From positions 1 to 18,256 of the forward strand of contig JAWKNZ010000028.1 of the NCBI GenBank assembly GCA_041391425.1: a DNA stretch of 18,256 nucleotides, in the 5' to 3' direction. The notes beneath the pieces were generated by a model that was not told the DNA's origin, ran no database searches, and saw nothing but the letters and a program-made list of their open reading frames with translations. Shown here in pieces: positions 1 through 7,484 of this stretch. The translations under genes and the position numbers were made by a program. The DNA comes from JAWKNZ01 sp041391425. GTDB lineage: Bacteria > Bdellovibrionota_B > Oligoflexia > Oligoflexales > JAWKNZ01. Position 1 is the first letter of the stretch, and every line of letters starts with the position of its first letter.

Positions 1-464
1 CTTGATAGCATGTCATAGTCTTCTTGAAATTTAGGAGTGCTAACTAATTGCTTGATCACCAAATGAAACCACACTGATATATGACGGAATTGATCGATAT
101 CAATAGAGTATCCTTGCTCGCAGTTCTTAAATCTCATCTCATCCATTGATTTATAAATAGACTCAATCTCTTTTGGGCTAAACACACTATTTTTGGACTT
201 TGCCTTTTCAGCCTCTACGATTAACTTGAGGTATTTGTCTTCTTGCGGGTTTAATTTAAATTGTTCACTAATACGCTCAATCATTCGTAAGCTAGGAAAA
301 CGCTGTCCATTTAGAACCATCCCAAGGCTTCTTTGTGAACTATACCCAAGCATTGTTGTTAACTTGGAAAGTGTGGTTCTTTGATTAGCAATTGAAGATG
401 CTAAAACTGATTCTAAAAAATCGCGAAATCGCTCAAATTGAAATACTGAAATTTCTGTTTTCAT
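1..464 (-). CDS. TIGR02147-family transcriptional regulator, N-terminal part (runs off the left edge)
   Basis: The reverse strand reads from an ATG at 464 without a stop to base 1, giving about 154 residues of an incomplete protein that begins MKTEISVFQFERFRDFLE. A helix-turn-helix-like segment follows (LGYSSQRSLGMVLNGQRFPS, about residues 39-58), then an acidic helical stretch with EAEKAKSKN. This order (F-R-D-F-L, LGYSS, LNGQR-xP-S, then a lysine/glutamate-rich linker) is what I know of the TIGR02147/DUF4423 family, typical of Bdellovibrio and Fibrobacter. Those proteins are probable DNA-binding regulators whose ligands are mostly unknown. The start is supported by GGAG at 470-473 (complement), five bases before the ATG, and by a good promoter at 490-517. 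The C-terminal domain lies outside the window. The family call is from memory of motifs. Confidence 0.75.
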   Translation of the reverse strand, partial: MKTEISVFQFERFRDFLESVLASSIANQRTTLSKLTTMLGYSSQRSLGMVLNGQRFPSLRMIERISEQFKLNPQEDKYLKLIVEAEKAKSKNSVFSPKEIESIYKSMDEMRFKNCEQGYSIDIDQFRHISVWFHLVIKQLVSTPKFQEDYDMLS

Positions 465-777
465 CACTTCTCCATCTTGAACGTGTCGGATAATAGCAAT
501 CATTGTTGTTAAGTCAACTCACATGACACAATTTAACTAAAAAAATAGCACAAATGTGCAACTATTTAATTTATAAGTTAAAATCCGATGAATGGGCATG
601 CTCTACTAGATGTTTGTTATGCCAAACACTGGCTCGAAAATGGTATTTTGTAAAACAAACTATTAGATTTTCTAGTTTTTATTTCTGGATTGCGTTATTC
701 AACCCTAACTTATTGTAATTATGACGAGTAATCGTCACTACTCAAGGTTCCGATAAGAGGAATAAACGGAGCACCCC
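465..777. other. intergenic region between the regulator and a decayed transposase
   Basis: Apart from the regulator promoter, I see only short dyads. TGTTTG-ttatgc-CAAACA lies at 611-628 and GACGA-gtaa-TCGTC lies near 723-736. The left end of the insertion sequence carrying the 778 transposase probably falls here, but I could not match terminal inverted repeats to define it. No convincing gene is present. Confidence 0.4.
490..517 (-). promoter_or_regulatory. sigma-70-like promoter of the TIGR02147 regulator
   Basis: On the minus strand, TTGACT (512-517) is followed by a 16-base spacer and TATTAT (490-495), each matching five of six consensus positions. Transcription would start near 483 and give a leader of about 20 bases that contains the GGAG ribosome site. 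A small inverted repeat, GCACA-AA-TGTGC, lies upstream at about 548-559 and could be an operator. Confidence 0.6.
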
Positions 778-1996
778 ATGGGTAGAAGGTACGATCACAG
801 AATCAGAAACGCTATAGTTAGATCAGGAATTCCAAATCTGTTCAGTCACCTCAGTATCCCTCCTTCAACCGTTAGAGATTGGATGAGAAAGGGAGAAGCG
901 GAAGTTGTCACTATAGATGAGTTCAACCTACCCCAAGAAAAATTAACTTTGCGAATTCTTGAACTCGAATTGCAGCTAAAGCATGCAGAAGCTCAAGCAA
1001 AGTTGATTACTAAAACAGTTTCTATTCTAGGATTTCAAATACAGTATATGAGAGTTCCCTCAGGGCATACAAAAGAGGCTCTCATTAATACAATAAAAGA
1101 CACTGCACGAGTTATTGGGTTAGAAGCATGCCTCGATATTGTAAAACTCAGCAGAGCACGATTTGCTGCTTGGATAGTTAGGATAAAGCAATGTACCTTA
1201 AACGACAAAAACACCTGTAGGAGGCTATCACCAACTAAACTTTTACTTCTGAAGCAAGATCTATTCGCGACATTGTTACAGACCAAAAATATCGCCATTT
1301 TAGTATCAGCTCACTGGCTTGATATGCAAAACAGTAACTTCGTATAGTACATGCTACCGCATCAACCTGGCATAAGATCATCAAGAAGTTCGAGCTTAGA
1401 CGCCCAGGACAAAGAAAGTACCCACCCAGAAGACGTATTGGAATCAGAGCTTCTTCGCCCGGAGAAATATGGCACCTAGATCTGTCGGTTATCAAGCTTC
1501 TAGACGGGAGCAGGTGTTACATACAAGCTATAAAAGATAACTTTTCAAGATACTGTTTAGCCTGGAAAGTAAGCCAAAGCTATTCTGGTGTCTCGACTAA
1601 AGAGTTACTCCTATCTGCAATTGAAAAGGCACACTCTTTTGGTTTGCTGAAACCAGCACACGTCATAGTTGATGGAGGGGCAGAAAACAACAATAGACAT
1701 GTTGAGGATTTAGTTTCTCAGGGAGTCATTTCAAAGTCCATTGCACAACTCGAAATAGACTTTTCAAACTCCATGGTCGAATCTCTATTCCACAGACTGA
1801 AGAATGCACATCTATACCTACAAGAGTTAACAAGACCGATAAAGTGGAAGCAGAAACTAAATTTACAAATGAAGCCAATGATCGAATTCCCTTAGCGGTT
1901 TTAGGTGGAGCTACCCCACTGGAAATAATATCCGGAGCTTGGACCAAAGAAAAACTGAGAGGATGGCTGTTAATCAAGCAGCTTCAAGAAAAATAG
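778..1996 (+). pseudogene. DDE (rve-type) transposase, copy 1, frameshifted
   Basis: This is a decayed integrase-core transposase. The first frame (778-1344) encodes an N-terminal helix-turn-helix (YDHRIR, then IPPSTVRDWM) and a helical linker. After a frameshift near 1260 and an in-frame stop near 1335, the second frame carries the catalytic core. That core contains GEIWHLDLS (first Asp), KDNFSRYCLAWKVS, VIVDGGAENNN (second Asp) and FSNSMVESLFHRLK (Glu), so the DDE triad can still be read. A further shift near 1830 leads to the C-terminal LAVLGGATPLEI and a stop at 1994-1996. GGAG six bases before the ATG at 778 supports the start. It is a clear relative of the broken transposase at 5828 (shared YDHR, P-ST-W, VVT and SRY-AWKVS). 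It resembles IS3/IS481-type rve enzymes, but I do not assign an IS family. It is almost certainly inactive. Confidence 0.85.
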
Positions 1997-2396
1997 AATT
2001 CGATCAAACCTAGCAACACGATGTGGTTTAAGAAGGTACGGCTTAGGCACATACACACTATTCAATACAAAAGTTGAAGACAAATACTGGTAATTCTTCA
2101 TAAATACTTTGCCATCGTGACGAGATTCCGCTCATAAATATCTGTAATCGGTATGCTTACCGCAGCGAGACAAATCTTAAATTGCTGTTTTTGGTTTTTT
2201 GACATACCCAGCACTTTTTGCCAATCGACTCTACCAAAATTAGTTTAAATTGCATTGATAAACTATGGAAAAGACAAATATGTATTGTATAGACGTGACG
2301 AATTTCCGCTTGAAATACTATTAAATGGGTTTGGGTGACGCTCTGGGGTTATGCTATGAAACATCACCCCTATATTTGCAAGACTGCCTGATTAAC
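1997..2396. other. intergenic region with a 25-bp imperfect repeat pair and a hairpin
   Basis: There is no supportable gene here. An imperfect direct repeat (CGTGACGA, two variable bases, TTCCGCT, then AAATA) occurs at 2116-2140 and 2294-2317, 178 bp apart. A hairpin at 2345-2370 pairs GGGGT and ATG with CAT and ACCCC around an 8-base loop. It sits just past the stop of the minus-strand helicase and might end its transcript, although no T-run follows on that strand. The right end of the copy-1 insertion sequence should also lie here but is not recognisable. Confidence 0.4.
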
Positions 2397-3797
2397 TTAG
2401 CCAAAAAGTGAATCATAAAACCTTACTATCGATTCGTCACATTTTACGTAATTTGCTTTTATCGGTTTGGTGAGTGTAATTCCTTCTAGTGTTTTGCACC
2501 TACTTAACGCCACGTAAAGCTGCCCTGTGGCAAAAATTCGGTCTGTAAGATCAATTTTGGTCTTTTCGAGGGTCTTCCCTTGGCTTTTATGTATAGTTAT
2601 AGCCCAGCCGAGCATTAAAGGAAATTGTGTGTACTTCCCAACAACACGAGCTTTGATTGTATTTGTCTCGCTGTCGTATGTGTATGAATACTTTTCCCAT
2701 GTATTTCTGTCGACCGAAACAACCGTGCTAGAACCTTCTTTAGTTTTTACGAGTATTTTGTCGTTATCTAACTCTTCGATGACACCTAAAGTGCCATTCT
2801 TCCAGGCATTGCCATTGTTTGCTGTGAACATTACCTGTGCGCCAACCTTAAGGTCGATTTGATATGGAGAAGGAAGGTTGTCGTCCTGAGTCATTTTTCC
2901 TTCTAATTTTCCTGTATAGGTGTAGCTCCTAGATTTTATCGCTTCCAATTCATTTGAATTCACTTTGTCGGCTAGACGATTTGTTGACGCCAGAGTTACC
3001 ATGTTTTGTCCGCTAGAATTCTTGATAACCCTCGTGTTTAACTTATCAAGGCATTCTTGAGTAAATCTTCCACACCTTATTTTACCCAGAATACCCACGA
3101 ATTCTGGATCATTTTGCCTAAATACTTTCTTCAATTCCACAGGTGCTATCGGTATATCTGCTAAAGCCTCTGCGCTGAAAAAATACGGCGTCCGATACTT
3201 ACTTTCTAAGTACTTTTTGACCTCACCACTCCGTACAACTGGCGGTAGTTGAAACAGATCTCCAACCATCAATAATTGACATCCACCGAACGGTTGGTCA
3301 TTGTCTCTATTCACCCTTAAAAAATAGTCTATCGCATCGACCATGTCTGCTCTGACCATAGATATCTCGTCGATGACCAGCAAATCCATCCTATTGTACA
3401 AACGACGATCGTTTACTTTTTCTATGTCTTCTGGAAGAATAAGTTTGGGTGGAAACTTGAAAAATGAATGGATAGTCTGGCCGCCAATGTTTACCGCAGC
3501 AACCCCAGTAGGGGCCAGATACACAATATTAAGACCCTTTTTAGCAGATTTGATGAACCTCAGGAGTTGAGATTTTCCAGTCCCAGCACTTCCTGTGACG
3601 AAAATTGCTGGAATTTTGTGTTCTATCAGCTCTATTACTTTCTTGTATTCATCGGTAACGATCAATTCGACGTCATCGTGTGAGCGTGAGTGTCGCTTTT
3701 CTATCTCTTCTGAAGCCAAGGCCGCTTTTCTAGATAACTCTTCGCCTGAAAGAGGGGATATGCCAAGCAATGAGTATATTTTCGACTTCAGATTCAT
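2397..3797 (-). CDS. Pif1-like 5'-3' DNA helicase (superfamily 1B)
   Basis: This intact 466-aa protein has the helicase motifs in the right order. Walker A is GSAGTGKS (69-76) and motif Ia is LAPTGVAA (95-101 region). Walker B is VIDEIS (141-146) and motif III is GDLFQLPPV (179-187). Motif V is ITIHKSQGKTL (400-410) and motif VI is GQLYVALSRC (425-434). Family knowledge says Pif1/RecD2-like enzymes unwind DNA 5' to 3' and act in replication fork maintenance or recombination. No extra C-terminal domain is visible, and the length is normal for short bacterial Pif1-like proteins. The start is the only in-frame ATG at the N-terminus. Its nearest purine-rich stretch (GAGGGG) is 12 bases upstream, so the ribosome site is poorly spaced. 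The gene stands alone between mobile DNA and the toxin-antitoxin-like operon. Its exact role here is not evident. Confidence 0.92.
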   Translation of the reverse strand: MNLKSKIYSLLGISPLSGEELSRKAALASEEIEKRHSRSHDDVELIVTDEYKKVIELIEHKIPAIFVTGSAGTGKSQLLRFIKSAKKGLNIVYLAPTGVAAVNIGGQTIHSFFKFPPKLILPEDIEKVNDRRLYNRMDLLVIDEISMVRADMVDAIDYFLRVNRDNDQPFGGCQLLMVGDLFQLPPVVRSGEVKKYLESKYRTPYFFSAEALADIPIAPVELKKVFRQNDPEFVGILGKIRCGRFTQECLDKLNTRVIKNSSGQNMVTLASTNRLADKVNSNELEAIKSRSYTYTGKLEGKMTQDDNLPSPYQIDLKVGAQVMFTANNGNAWKNGTLGVIEELDNDKILVKTKEGSSTVVSVDRNTWEKYSYTYDSETNTIKARVVGKYTQFPLMLGWAITIHKSQGKTLEKTKIDLTDRIFATGQLYVALSRCKTLEGITLTKPIKANYVKCDESIVRFYDSLFG

Positions 3798-4075
3798 ACA
3801 GCGATAGTACCCCTCGATAAAAACAGAGTTTTTTAACTACTTATCGGCATTTTTTAGCTTAATTTGAGAATTACCCTAACACACAGTATGATCGTAGGAC
3901 TTTGTGCATAGTTGTCAGTTTGCCAAATAAAGGAATGAGAAAAAGTACTACACTGTACTATCGAGGCTAAGAATAATGGCTAGTTAGTAAGCCATCACCG
4001 ATTCCACCACCCAATCCGGAATACTTTGCCCAATTCAACAGGCAACTATATGAAACCACGTTATTAATAAAGTTT
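3798..4075. other. divergent intergenic region upstream of helicase and TA-like operon
   Basis: There is no gene here. The left half must hold the helicase promoter, but I see no clear -10/-35 pair. A short dyad AGTAC-tacact-GTACT lies near 3946-3961. The left copy of a direct repeat that recurs at 5601 lies at 3979-4020. Confidence 0.4.
3979..4020 (+). repeat. left copy of an imperfect 43-bp direct repeat flanking the TA-like/VOC unit
   Basis: The shared core is CACCG, two variable bases, TCCACCACC, an optional T, then CAATCCGGA. It is preceded by a looser match of the form GCTA-TTA-AAGC-AT. By eye about 80 percent of positions agree with 5601-5643. The two copies bracket the three-gene operon at 4166-5560. 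An ATGGC/GCCAT stem can form within this copy. Confidence 0.6.
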
Positions 4076-4151
4076 TTACAGCAATTGCTGTAAAAACTCT
4101 TGCATTACAGCAATTGCGGTATATAATAAATAATTACAGCATCCGCTGTGA
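4076..4151 (+). promoter_or_regulatory. three tandem palindromic operators, 29-bp period
   Basis: Three 18-bp sites read TTACAGCAATTGCTGTAA (4076-4093), TTACAGCAATTGCGGTAT (4105-4122) and TTACAGCATCCGCTGTGA (4134-4151). The first is a perfect palindrome and its symmetry extends to 26 bp (4072-4097). The centres are exactly 29 bp apart and the spacers are 11 bp each. The sites bracket and overlap the promoter: one upstream of the -35, one filling the -35/-10 spacer and one at the transcription start. That is the geometry of a cooperatively repressed, autoregulated operon. The likely binder is the 4552-5142 product (inference). Confidence 0.85.
4100..4127 (+). promoter_or_regulatory. promoter of the TA-like operon
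   Basis: A perfect -10 TATAAT (4122-4127) lies 16 bases after TTGCAT (4100-4105), a weak -35. The start point would be near 4134, inside the third operator. The spacer is almost entirely the second operator. Confidence 0.65.
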
Positions 4152-4165
4152 TTGGAAGGATATTC

Positions 4166-4552
4166 ATGGACCATCAAAAGCTCAAAGCCCTTATCGAAGA
4201 CAAGAACGAAAATTTCTTGAAGAAATTAAAATATGCTGGTCTTAACGAATTAGAGTACTGGGAAAAACGTCCAGACAACCTATCGAAGGAGATTTTTATT
4301 AGGTACCTAAATGGTATTGATGAAACGAGACAACTATTTCCAAACATGTCACAACGTGAAAGTGATAGCGGTAAATATGGAAAAACAGGTTTTAAGTGGG
4401 TGTTCAAATTCACTGATAAATTACAGATTTTAGGCAGGGAAATAGAAGTTTATTTAAAAGGTTTTTTCTTTGAAGAAAAAGATCCACGAGGAATAGAAGT
4501 TCAGTCATTTAAAAAATCTGTTTCTCTTACAGTCGTTAAGAAGGATAAATAA
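4166..4552 (+). CDS. candidate toxin of a new TA-like pair (unknown family, 128 aa)
   Basis: I do not recognise this protein with certainty. I start it at the ATG at 4166 because GGAAGGA (4154-4160) lies five bases upstream. The upstream GTG at 4148 falls inside an operator and has no ribosome site. The product is small and basic, with a helical N-terminal half (residues 1-60) and a beta-rich C-terminal half. The strands there include FKWVFKFTDK (77-85 region), REIEVYLKGFFF (91-102) and GIEVQSFKKS (109-118). The pairing of VYLKG with a short turn and then I-V-SFK recalls the end of MqsR/RelE-fold mRNA interferases, where similar VYLK and SFK strands occur. This is an analogy from memory, not an alignment. 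Its stop overlaps the next start by one base (TAATG), so the two are translationally coupled. Toxin-first order plus a downstream DNA-binding zinc protein matches MqsRA-type organisation. Confidence 0.6.
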   Translation: MDHQKLKALIEDKNENFLKKLKYAGLNELEYWEKRPDNLSKEIFIRYLNGIDETRQLFPNMSQRESDSGKYGKTGFKWVFKFTDKLQILGREIEVYLKGFFFEEKDPRGIEVQSFKKSVSLTVVKKDK

Positions 4553-5142
4553 TGGAATGCTCGCATAAAAATTTTAAAGAAAAATTAGTAGAAAAAAAAT
4601 TTCTAGACCTAACTTTTAAGCATAAAGCTAAAGTCTGTAGTGATTGTGGAGCCTACCTTCGTGGAAATGATTTTGAACGATCCTACAAGACTTGGTTAGA
4701 GGAGGTTTATAAAAATAAAAGGGATAAATTCCAGGTGCAGTGTCATTTTTCGAATAACTTAATTAAATGTGCTGACAACTATCTTGAAGACTACCCAGGG
4801 GTACCTATTACGGTCTTTATAAGAACTTTAGCCTCCATATATTTAAATATCATTGATACTAACGAGAGGCTTGCATCCAAATTCAATAAACTTATGGATG
4901 CAGAAATTTTGAATTCTTTTGCTAATGATGCTGATAGAAAAAGAATTAACATACAATTTAAGCCAAATATGATGTTAGATATTATTGCCATTAGTGAGGT
5001 AGTAGACTTAAAGGCCTATCAAATTATTGAAGATTGTATTTTAAAAATGATGACTGCAATTACCTCACATGATCAAAAGCTTAAAAATTTTTGGGAGGCA
5101 GAAATCAGAAGCTATATAGATGTGTTTCTAAAAGGGGCTTAG
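4552..5142 (+). CDS. zinc-ribbon plus tandem ribbon-helix-helix-like protein, candidate antitoxin/autorepressor
   Basis: This 196-aa protein is of no family I can name. Residues 1-40 hold C3-x-H5 and C29-x2-C32-G, a plausible zinc ribbon. Two later segments each read as a beta strand followed by two helices, as in Arc/CopG/MetJ ribbon-helix-helix domains. Segment 1 is FQVQCHFSNNLIKCA, then DNYLEDYPGVPITVFIRTLA (about 60-95). Segment 2 is RINIQFKPNMMLDIIAISEV, then DLKAYQIIEDCILKMM (131-167). Two such units in one chain would act as a pseudo-dimer (TraY-like), suited to the palindromic sites upstream. The start ATG shares a base with the previous stop and has AAGGA (4541-4545) six bases upstream. 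By analogy with MqsA (N-terminal zinc domain, downstream gene, DNA-binding) I infer an antitoxin that represses its own promoter. A regulator of a non-TA two-gene stress or defence unit is an alternative. Confidence 0.6.
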   Translation: MECSHKNFKEKLVEKKFLDLTFKHKAKVCSDCGAYLRGNDFERSYKTWLEEVYKNKRDKFQVQCHFSNNLIKCADNYLEDYPGVPITVFIRTLASIYLNIIDTNERLASKFNKLMDAEILNSFANDADRKRINIQFKPNMMLDIIAISEVVDLKAYQIIEDCILKMMTAITSHDQKLKNFWEAEIRSYIDVFLKGA

Positions 5143-5170
5143 TAAATAAGTCTGGAAATGGGATGTTTTG

Positions 5171-5560
5171 ATGATTGCTCATACAATTATTTATGTAAAA
5201 AACCAGTCAAAAAGTAAGGAATTCTACTCTAAAATCTTAGGGGTAGAACCTAAATTGGATGTACCAGGAATGACCGAATTTCAACTAAGCGAAAGTCATA
5301 TACTTGGCTTGATGCCAGAGAAGGACATCAAAAAATTGCTTGGTCCCAAATTACCCGATCCAGTAAAATCAAATGGCCAGTCACGAGTAGAATTATATCT
5401 TAGAGTCCACAACCCAGATCAGTATTTTGAGACGGCTATCAATTCTGGTGCAACTGAGTTAAGTCCCATTCTTGAAAGGGATTGGGGAGACTATGCCGGC
5501 TATGTATTAGATCCTGATGGTCATGTTATTGCGTTCGCAACGAATAATTCCTTAATGTAG
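5171..5560 (+). CDS. VOC-superfamily (glyoxalase/bleomycin-resistance fold) protein
   Basis: This 129-aa protein shows the paired beta-alpha-beta-beta-beta modules of the VOC superfamily. It opens with AHTIIYVKNQSKSKEFYSKI and ends with YAGYVLDPDGHVIAFA. His4 and Glu74 (VELYLRV) lie where metal ligands are found in glyoxalase-type enzymes. The usual terminal Glu of GHVIEFA is Ala121 here, so a complete Glyoxalase I-type metal site looks unlikely. A binding-type protein (resistance or sequestration) or another VOC enzyme is possible. I use the ATG at 5171, not the TTG just before it, because GGGA at 5160-5163 gives a workable distance. It starts 28 bases after the candidate antitoxin gene on the same strand and has no clear promoter of its own, so it is probably the third gene of that operon. 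No obvious terminator follows. Confidence 0.85.
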   Translation: MIAHTIIYVKNQSKSKEFYSKILGVEPKLDVPGMTEFQLSESHILGLMPEKDIKKLLGPKLPDPVKSNGQSRVELYLRVHNPDQYFETAINSGATELSPILERDWGDYAGYVLDPDGHVIAFATNNSLM

Positions 5561-5711
5561 TACTTTATAGTGCCTATAGGCTTTGGTCTTAGTGTTTTTA
5601 GCTACTTACAAGCATAGCACCGCCTCCACCACCTCAATCCGGACAACATGTTACAATGCAAATAGAAGACAGAGATATTTTATAAAACGAGTATAATATA
5701 ATTATTCGCAG
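5561..5711. other. spacer between the VOC gene and the 5712 insertion sequence
   Basis: A perfect 10-bp palindrome GCCTATAGGC lies near 5573-5582. The right copy of the flanking repeat follows at 5601-5643. The stretch from about 5670 to 5711 is plain AT-rich DNA up to the inverted repeat of the insertion sequence. Confidence 0.4.
5601..5643 (+). repeat. right copy of the 43-bp direct repeat
   Basis: This copy matches 3979-4020 in the same orientation, with core CACCGCCTCCACCACCTC then AATCCGGA. It lies 41 bases after the VOC gene stop. Together the two copies could be a duplicated insertion site, recombination scars or cassette borders. Confidence 0.6.
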
Positions 5712-7233
5712 AGGTACATTCCAAAACAATCTGGACTTTTAACTTCGGTTATCCGTAACCTACCAGAACAACAAGATTATCAGATGGAAGCTAAGGTTTT
5801 TTCCTTTCATTTGCGACTCTATAAATTATGAAAACTTTGTACGATCATAGATTAAAAGAGCTAGCATTCGCTAGCACTGATCCCTATCAACTCATAAAGG
5901 GATTTGGTGTCCCTGTGTCGACTGCTGCTGCATGGACCAAAAATAAACCACGAAAAGTTGTTACTTGTGAAAACCTCGACGTCAGTAAGACTGAACTTAT
6001 CAAAGACATCAATAAACTTCAGCTTGAATGTAAGCAACTGACTGCTCTCCTTGAGCTTTACAAGTCTATCAATGATATCTTCGGATTTTCCATCAAGTGG
6101 CAGCGTTTACCGAGCGCCGCAGACAAAGAACTGGTACTCAAAATGATAAAGAAAACAGCAAGCATAACTGGGCTTAAGAAATCTTTGGCCACAATTTCTC
6201 TATCATCAAGCCGTTATCATAGTTGGGTCAAGAGAGATCTGTCATGTAATCTAAATGATTACAAAACGTGTCCTAAATTTAATCCAATGAAACTCACTGC
6301 AGCTGAACTTACCAAAATGAAAGATTTTGTTACTTCAGCAGACTACGCACACTATCCCTTAACTACACTAGCAAAGAAAATTAAACGTTCTGGCCAACTA
6401 ATATGTTCTCCTCGACTTGGTCCAGAATGGTTAAGCGACATGGGTGGAAACGACCTAGAAGAAGGGTTTATCCAACAAAACCTAAAATAGGAGTACGAGC
6501 AAACGCTCCAAAACGAAATTTGGCATGTCGACGTCACTTCGAGGTCAATCTACTTGAAGGTGGCAAAGCATATGTACAAAGTGTCGTCGACAATTATTCA
6601 CGATACACCATTGCTTGGAAAGTAAGTGAGCACAAAACTGGATGCCAAACAAAAGATCTTCTTCTTGAGGCTTTGGAAAAGGGCAAGCAACTCAAACCCA
6701 AAGATACTGCCTGAGGTCTTTGTGGATGGCGGTAGTGAAAATTTCAATCAATTTGTATCTAAGCTTGTTAACCTAGGAAAACTGACTTTAACCAATGCTC
6801 AAATCGATGTAAAATTCTCTAATTCTATCATAGAGGCAAATTTTAGAGCCTAAAATACAACTGCCTCTATAATGTTCCTCTGCAAAATATCAATACTGTC
6901 AGACAGCTCACTGATTTTTACTATTCTGAGCAAAATTCTAAAATGCCACATTCAGCATTTAAAGGAGCTACGCCAGAAGAAATGTACCGCGGACTATGTG
7001 GAGTGAAGAAATAGCTGCAGAACTCAAGGAAAAATCAAGAGCAGCAATTAAGAATCGTATCAGTTTTCATCAATCCCTCAATTGTAACAAATGCTTGTCG
7101 TAGCAGAATTCCAATGCCTCTTTGTGCGACATAAATTGACATCAAACTTTTACTTTAAACTCTACACCTAAACCGTATCAGTAGAATTCGTTAACACAAA
7201 TCAAAAAAGTCCAGATTGTATTGGAATGTACCT
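5712..7233 (+). mobile_element. insertion sequence, about 1.52 kb, with 29-bp terminal inverted repeats
   Basis: The left end (5712-5740) begins AGGTACATTCCAA and ends CTGGACTTTT. The complement of the right end (7205-7233) is the same apart from one base. The element encloses one broken transposase gene (5828-7103). I see no certain target-site duplication beside the repeats. About 45 bp past its right end lies a remnant of a different IS family. Confidence 0.88.
5828..7103 (+). pseudogene. DDE (rve-type) transposase, copy 2, multiply frameshifted
   Basis: This is the same family as the transposase at 778. The first frame (5828 to about 6400) has the N-terminal helix-turn-helix (YDHRLKEL, VPVSTAAAWTK). 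It then shifts to STWSRMVKRHGWKRPRRR. The segment NEIWHVDVTS around 6515-6545 (first catalytic Asp) lies in a third frame between two compensating shifts. VVDNYSRYTIAWKVS follows. After a shift near 6712 come EVFVDGGSENFNQ (second Asp) and FSNSIIEANFR (Glu). After another near 6845 come LKYNCLYNVPL and MPHSAFKGATPEEMYRG. A last shift near 7005 restores EIAAELKEKSRAAIKNR and a Cys-x2-Cys tail (NCNKC), stopping at 7101-7103. At least five indels make it inactive. The terminal MPHSAF-G-TP motif is typical of this transposase group. Confidence 0.88.
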
Positions 7234-7278
7234 TTCCAAATAATCATGTTAACTCACATTATTTAGAATGTCCGGTAA

Positions 7279-7395
7279 AATGGGGCCAGCTCAGAATGTA
7301 GTTCAAGCGAGTTTTAAGAATTATGGGTGGAAAAATTGGTGTAGTGGACTTTATAAGATGCCAATTGCTGTTTAGATAGGATTTCGCTAGTGACA
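7279..7395 (+). mobile_element. 3'-end remnant of the 9131-type insertion sequence
   Basis: This stretch is nearly identical to 10205-10321 and encodes the same C-terminus (VVQASFKNYGW, WCSGLYKMPIA) and right terminal repeat (CGCTAGTGACA). Everything upstream of the last 117 bp of the element is missing. The remnant sits between the 5712 insertion sequence and the AbiE operon. Confidence 0.9.
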
Positions 7396-7445
7396 ACCTG
7401 AGTCATTGCTATATTTATCATTATTGTGGTAATATGGTATATAAA

Positions 7446-7472
7446 GCATATTCTACATATAGCATATTTCTA
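7446..7472 (+). promoter_or_regulatory. direct repeats in the abiE leader, candidate autoregulatory site
   Basis: GCATATTCTA (7446-7455) and GCATATTTCTA (7462-7472) are 16 bp apart, within a TATA-rich stretch just before the antitoxin start. AbiEi proteins of known AbiE systems repress their own operon at repeats upstream, so these are reasonable binding sites. Which bases form the promoter is not clear. Confidence 0.4.
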
Positions 7473-7484
7473 TAAAAGTGATAA

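Noticed and set aside
193..384. 63-aa plus-strand frame at the left edge
   Set aside because: It is antisense to the TIGR02147 regulator, whose motifs, promoter and ribosome site are on the other strand.
2098..2205. 35-aa minus-strand reading frame starting MSKNQKQQFKI
   Set aside because: There is no convincing ribosome site or homology, and it lies among repeats and decayed DNA.
2527..2862. 111-aa plus-strand frame across the helicase gene
   Set aside because: It is antisense to the conserved helicase motifs and is a shadow of that coding frame.
4072..4151. The TTACAGC repeats as a short CRISPR array or replication iterons
   Set aside because: The units are palindromes with 11-bp spacers sitting on a promoter, which fits operators. 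There are only three and no cas or rep gene.
4148..4165. GTG at 4148 as start of the candidate toxin
   Set aside because: It falls within the third operator with no Shine-Dalgarno sequence. The ATG at 4166 has GGAAGGA at the right distance.
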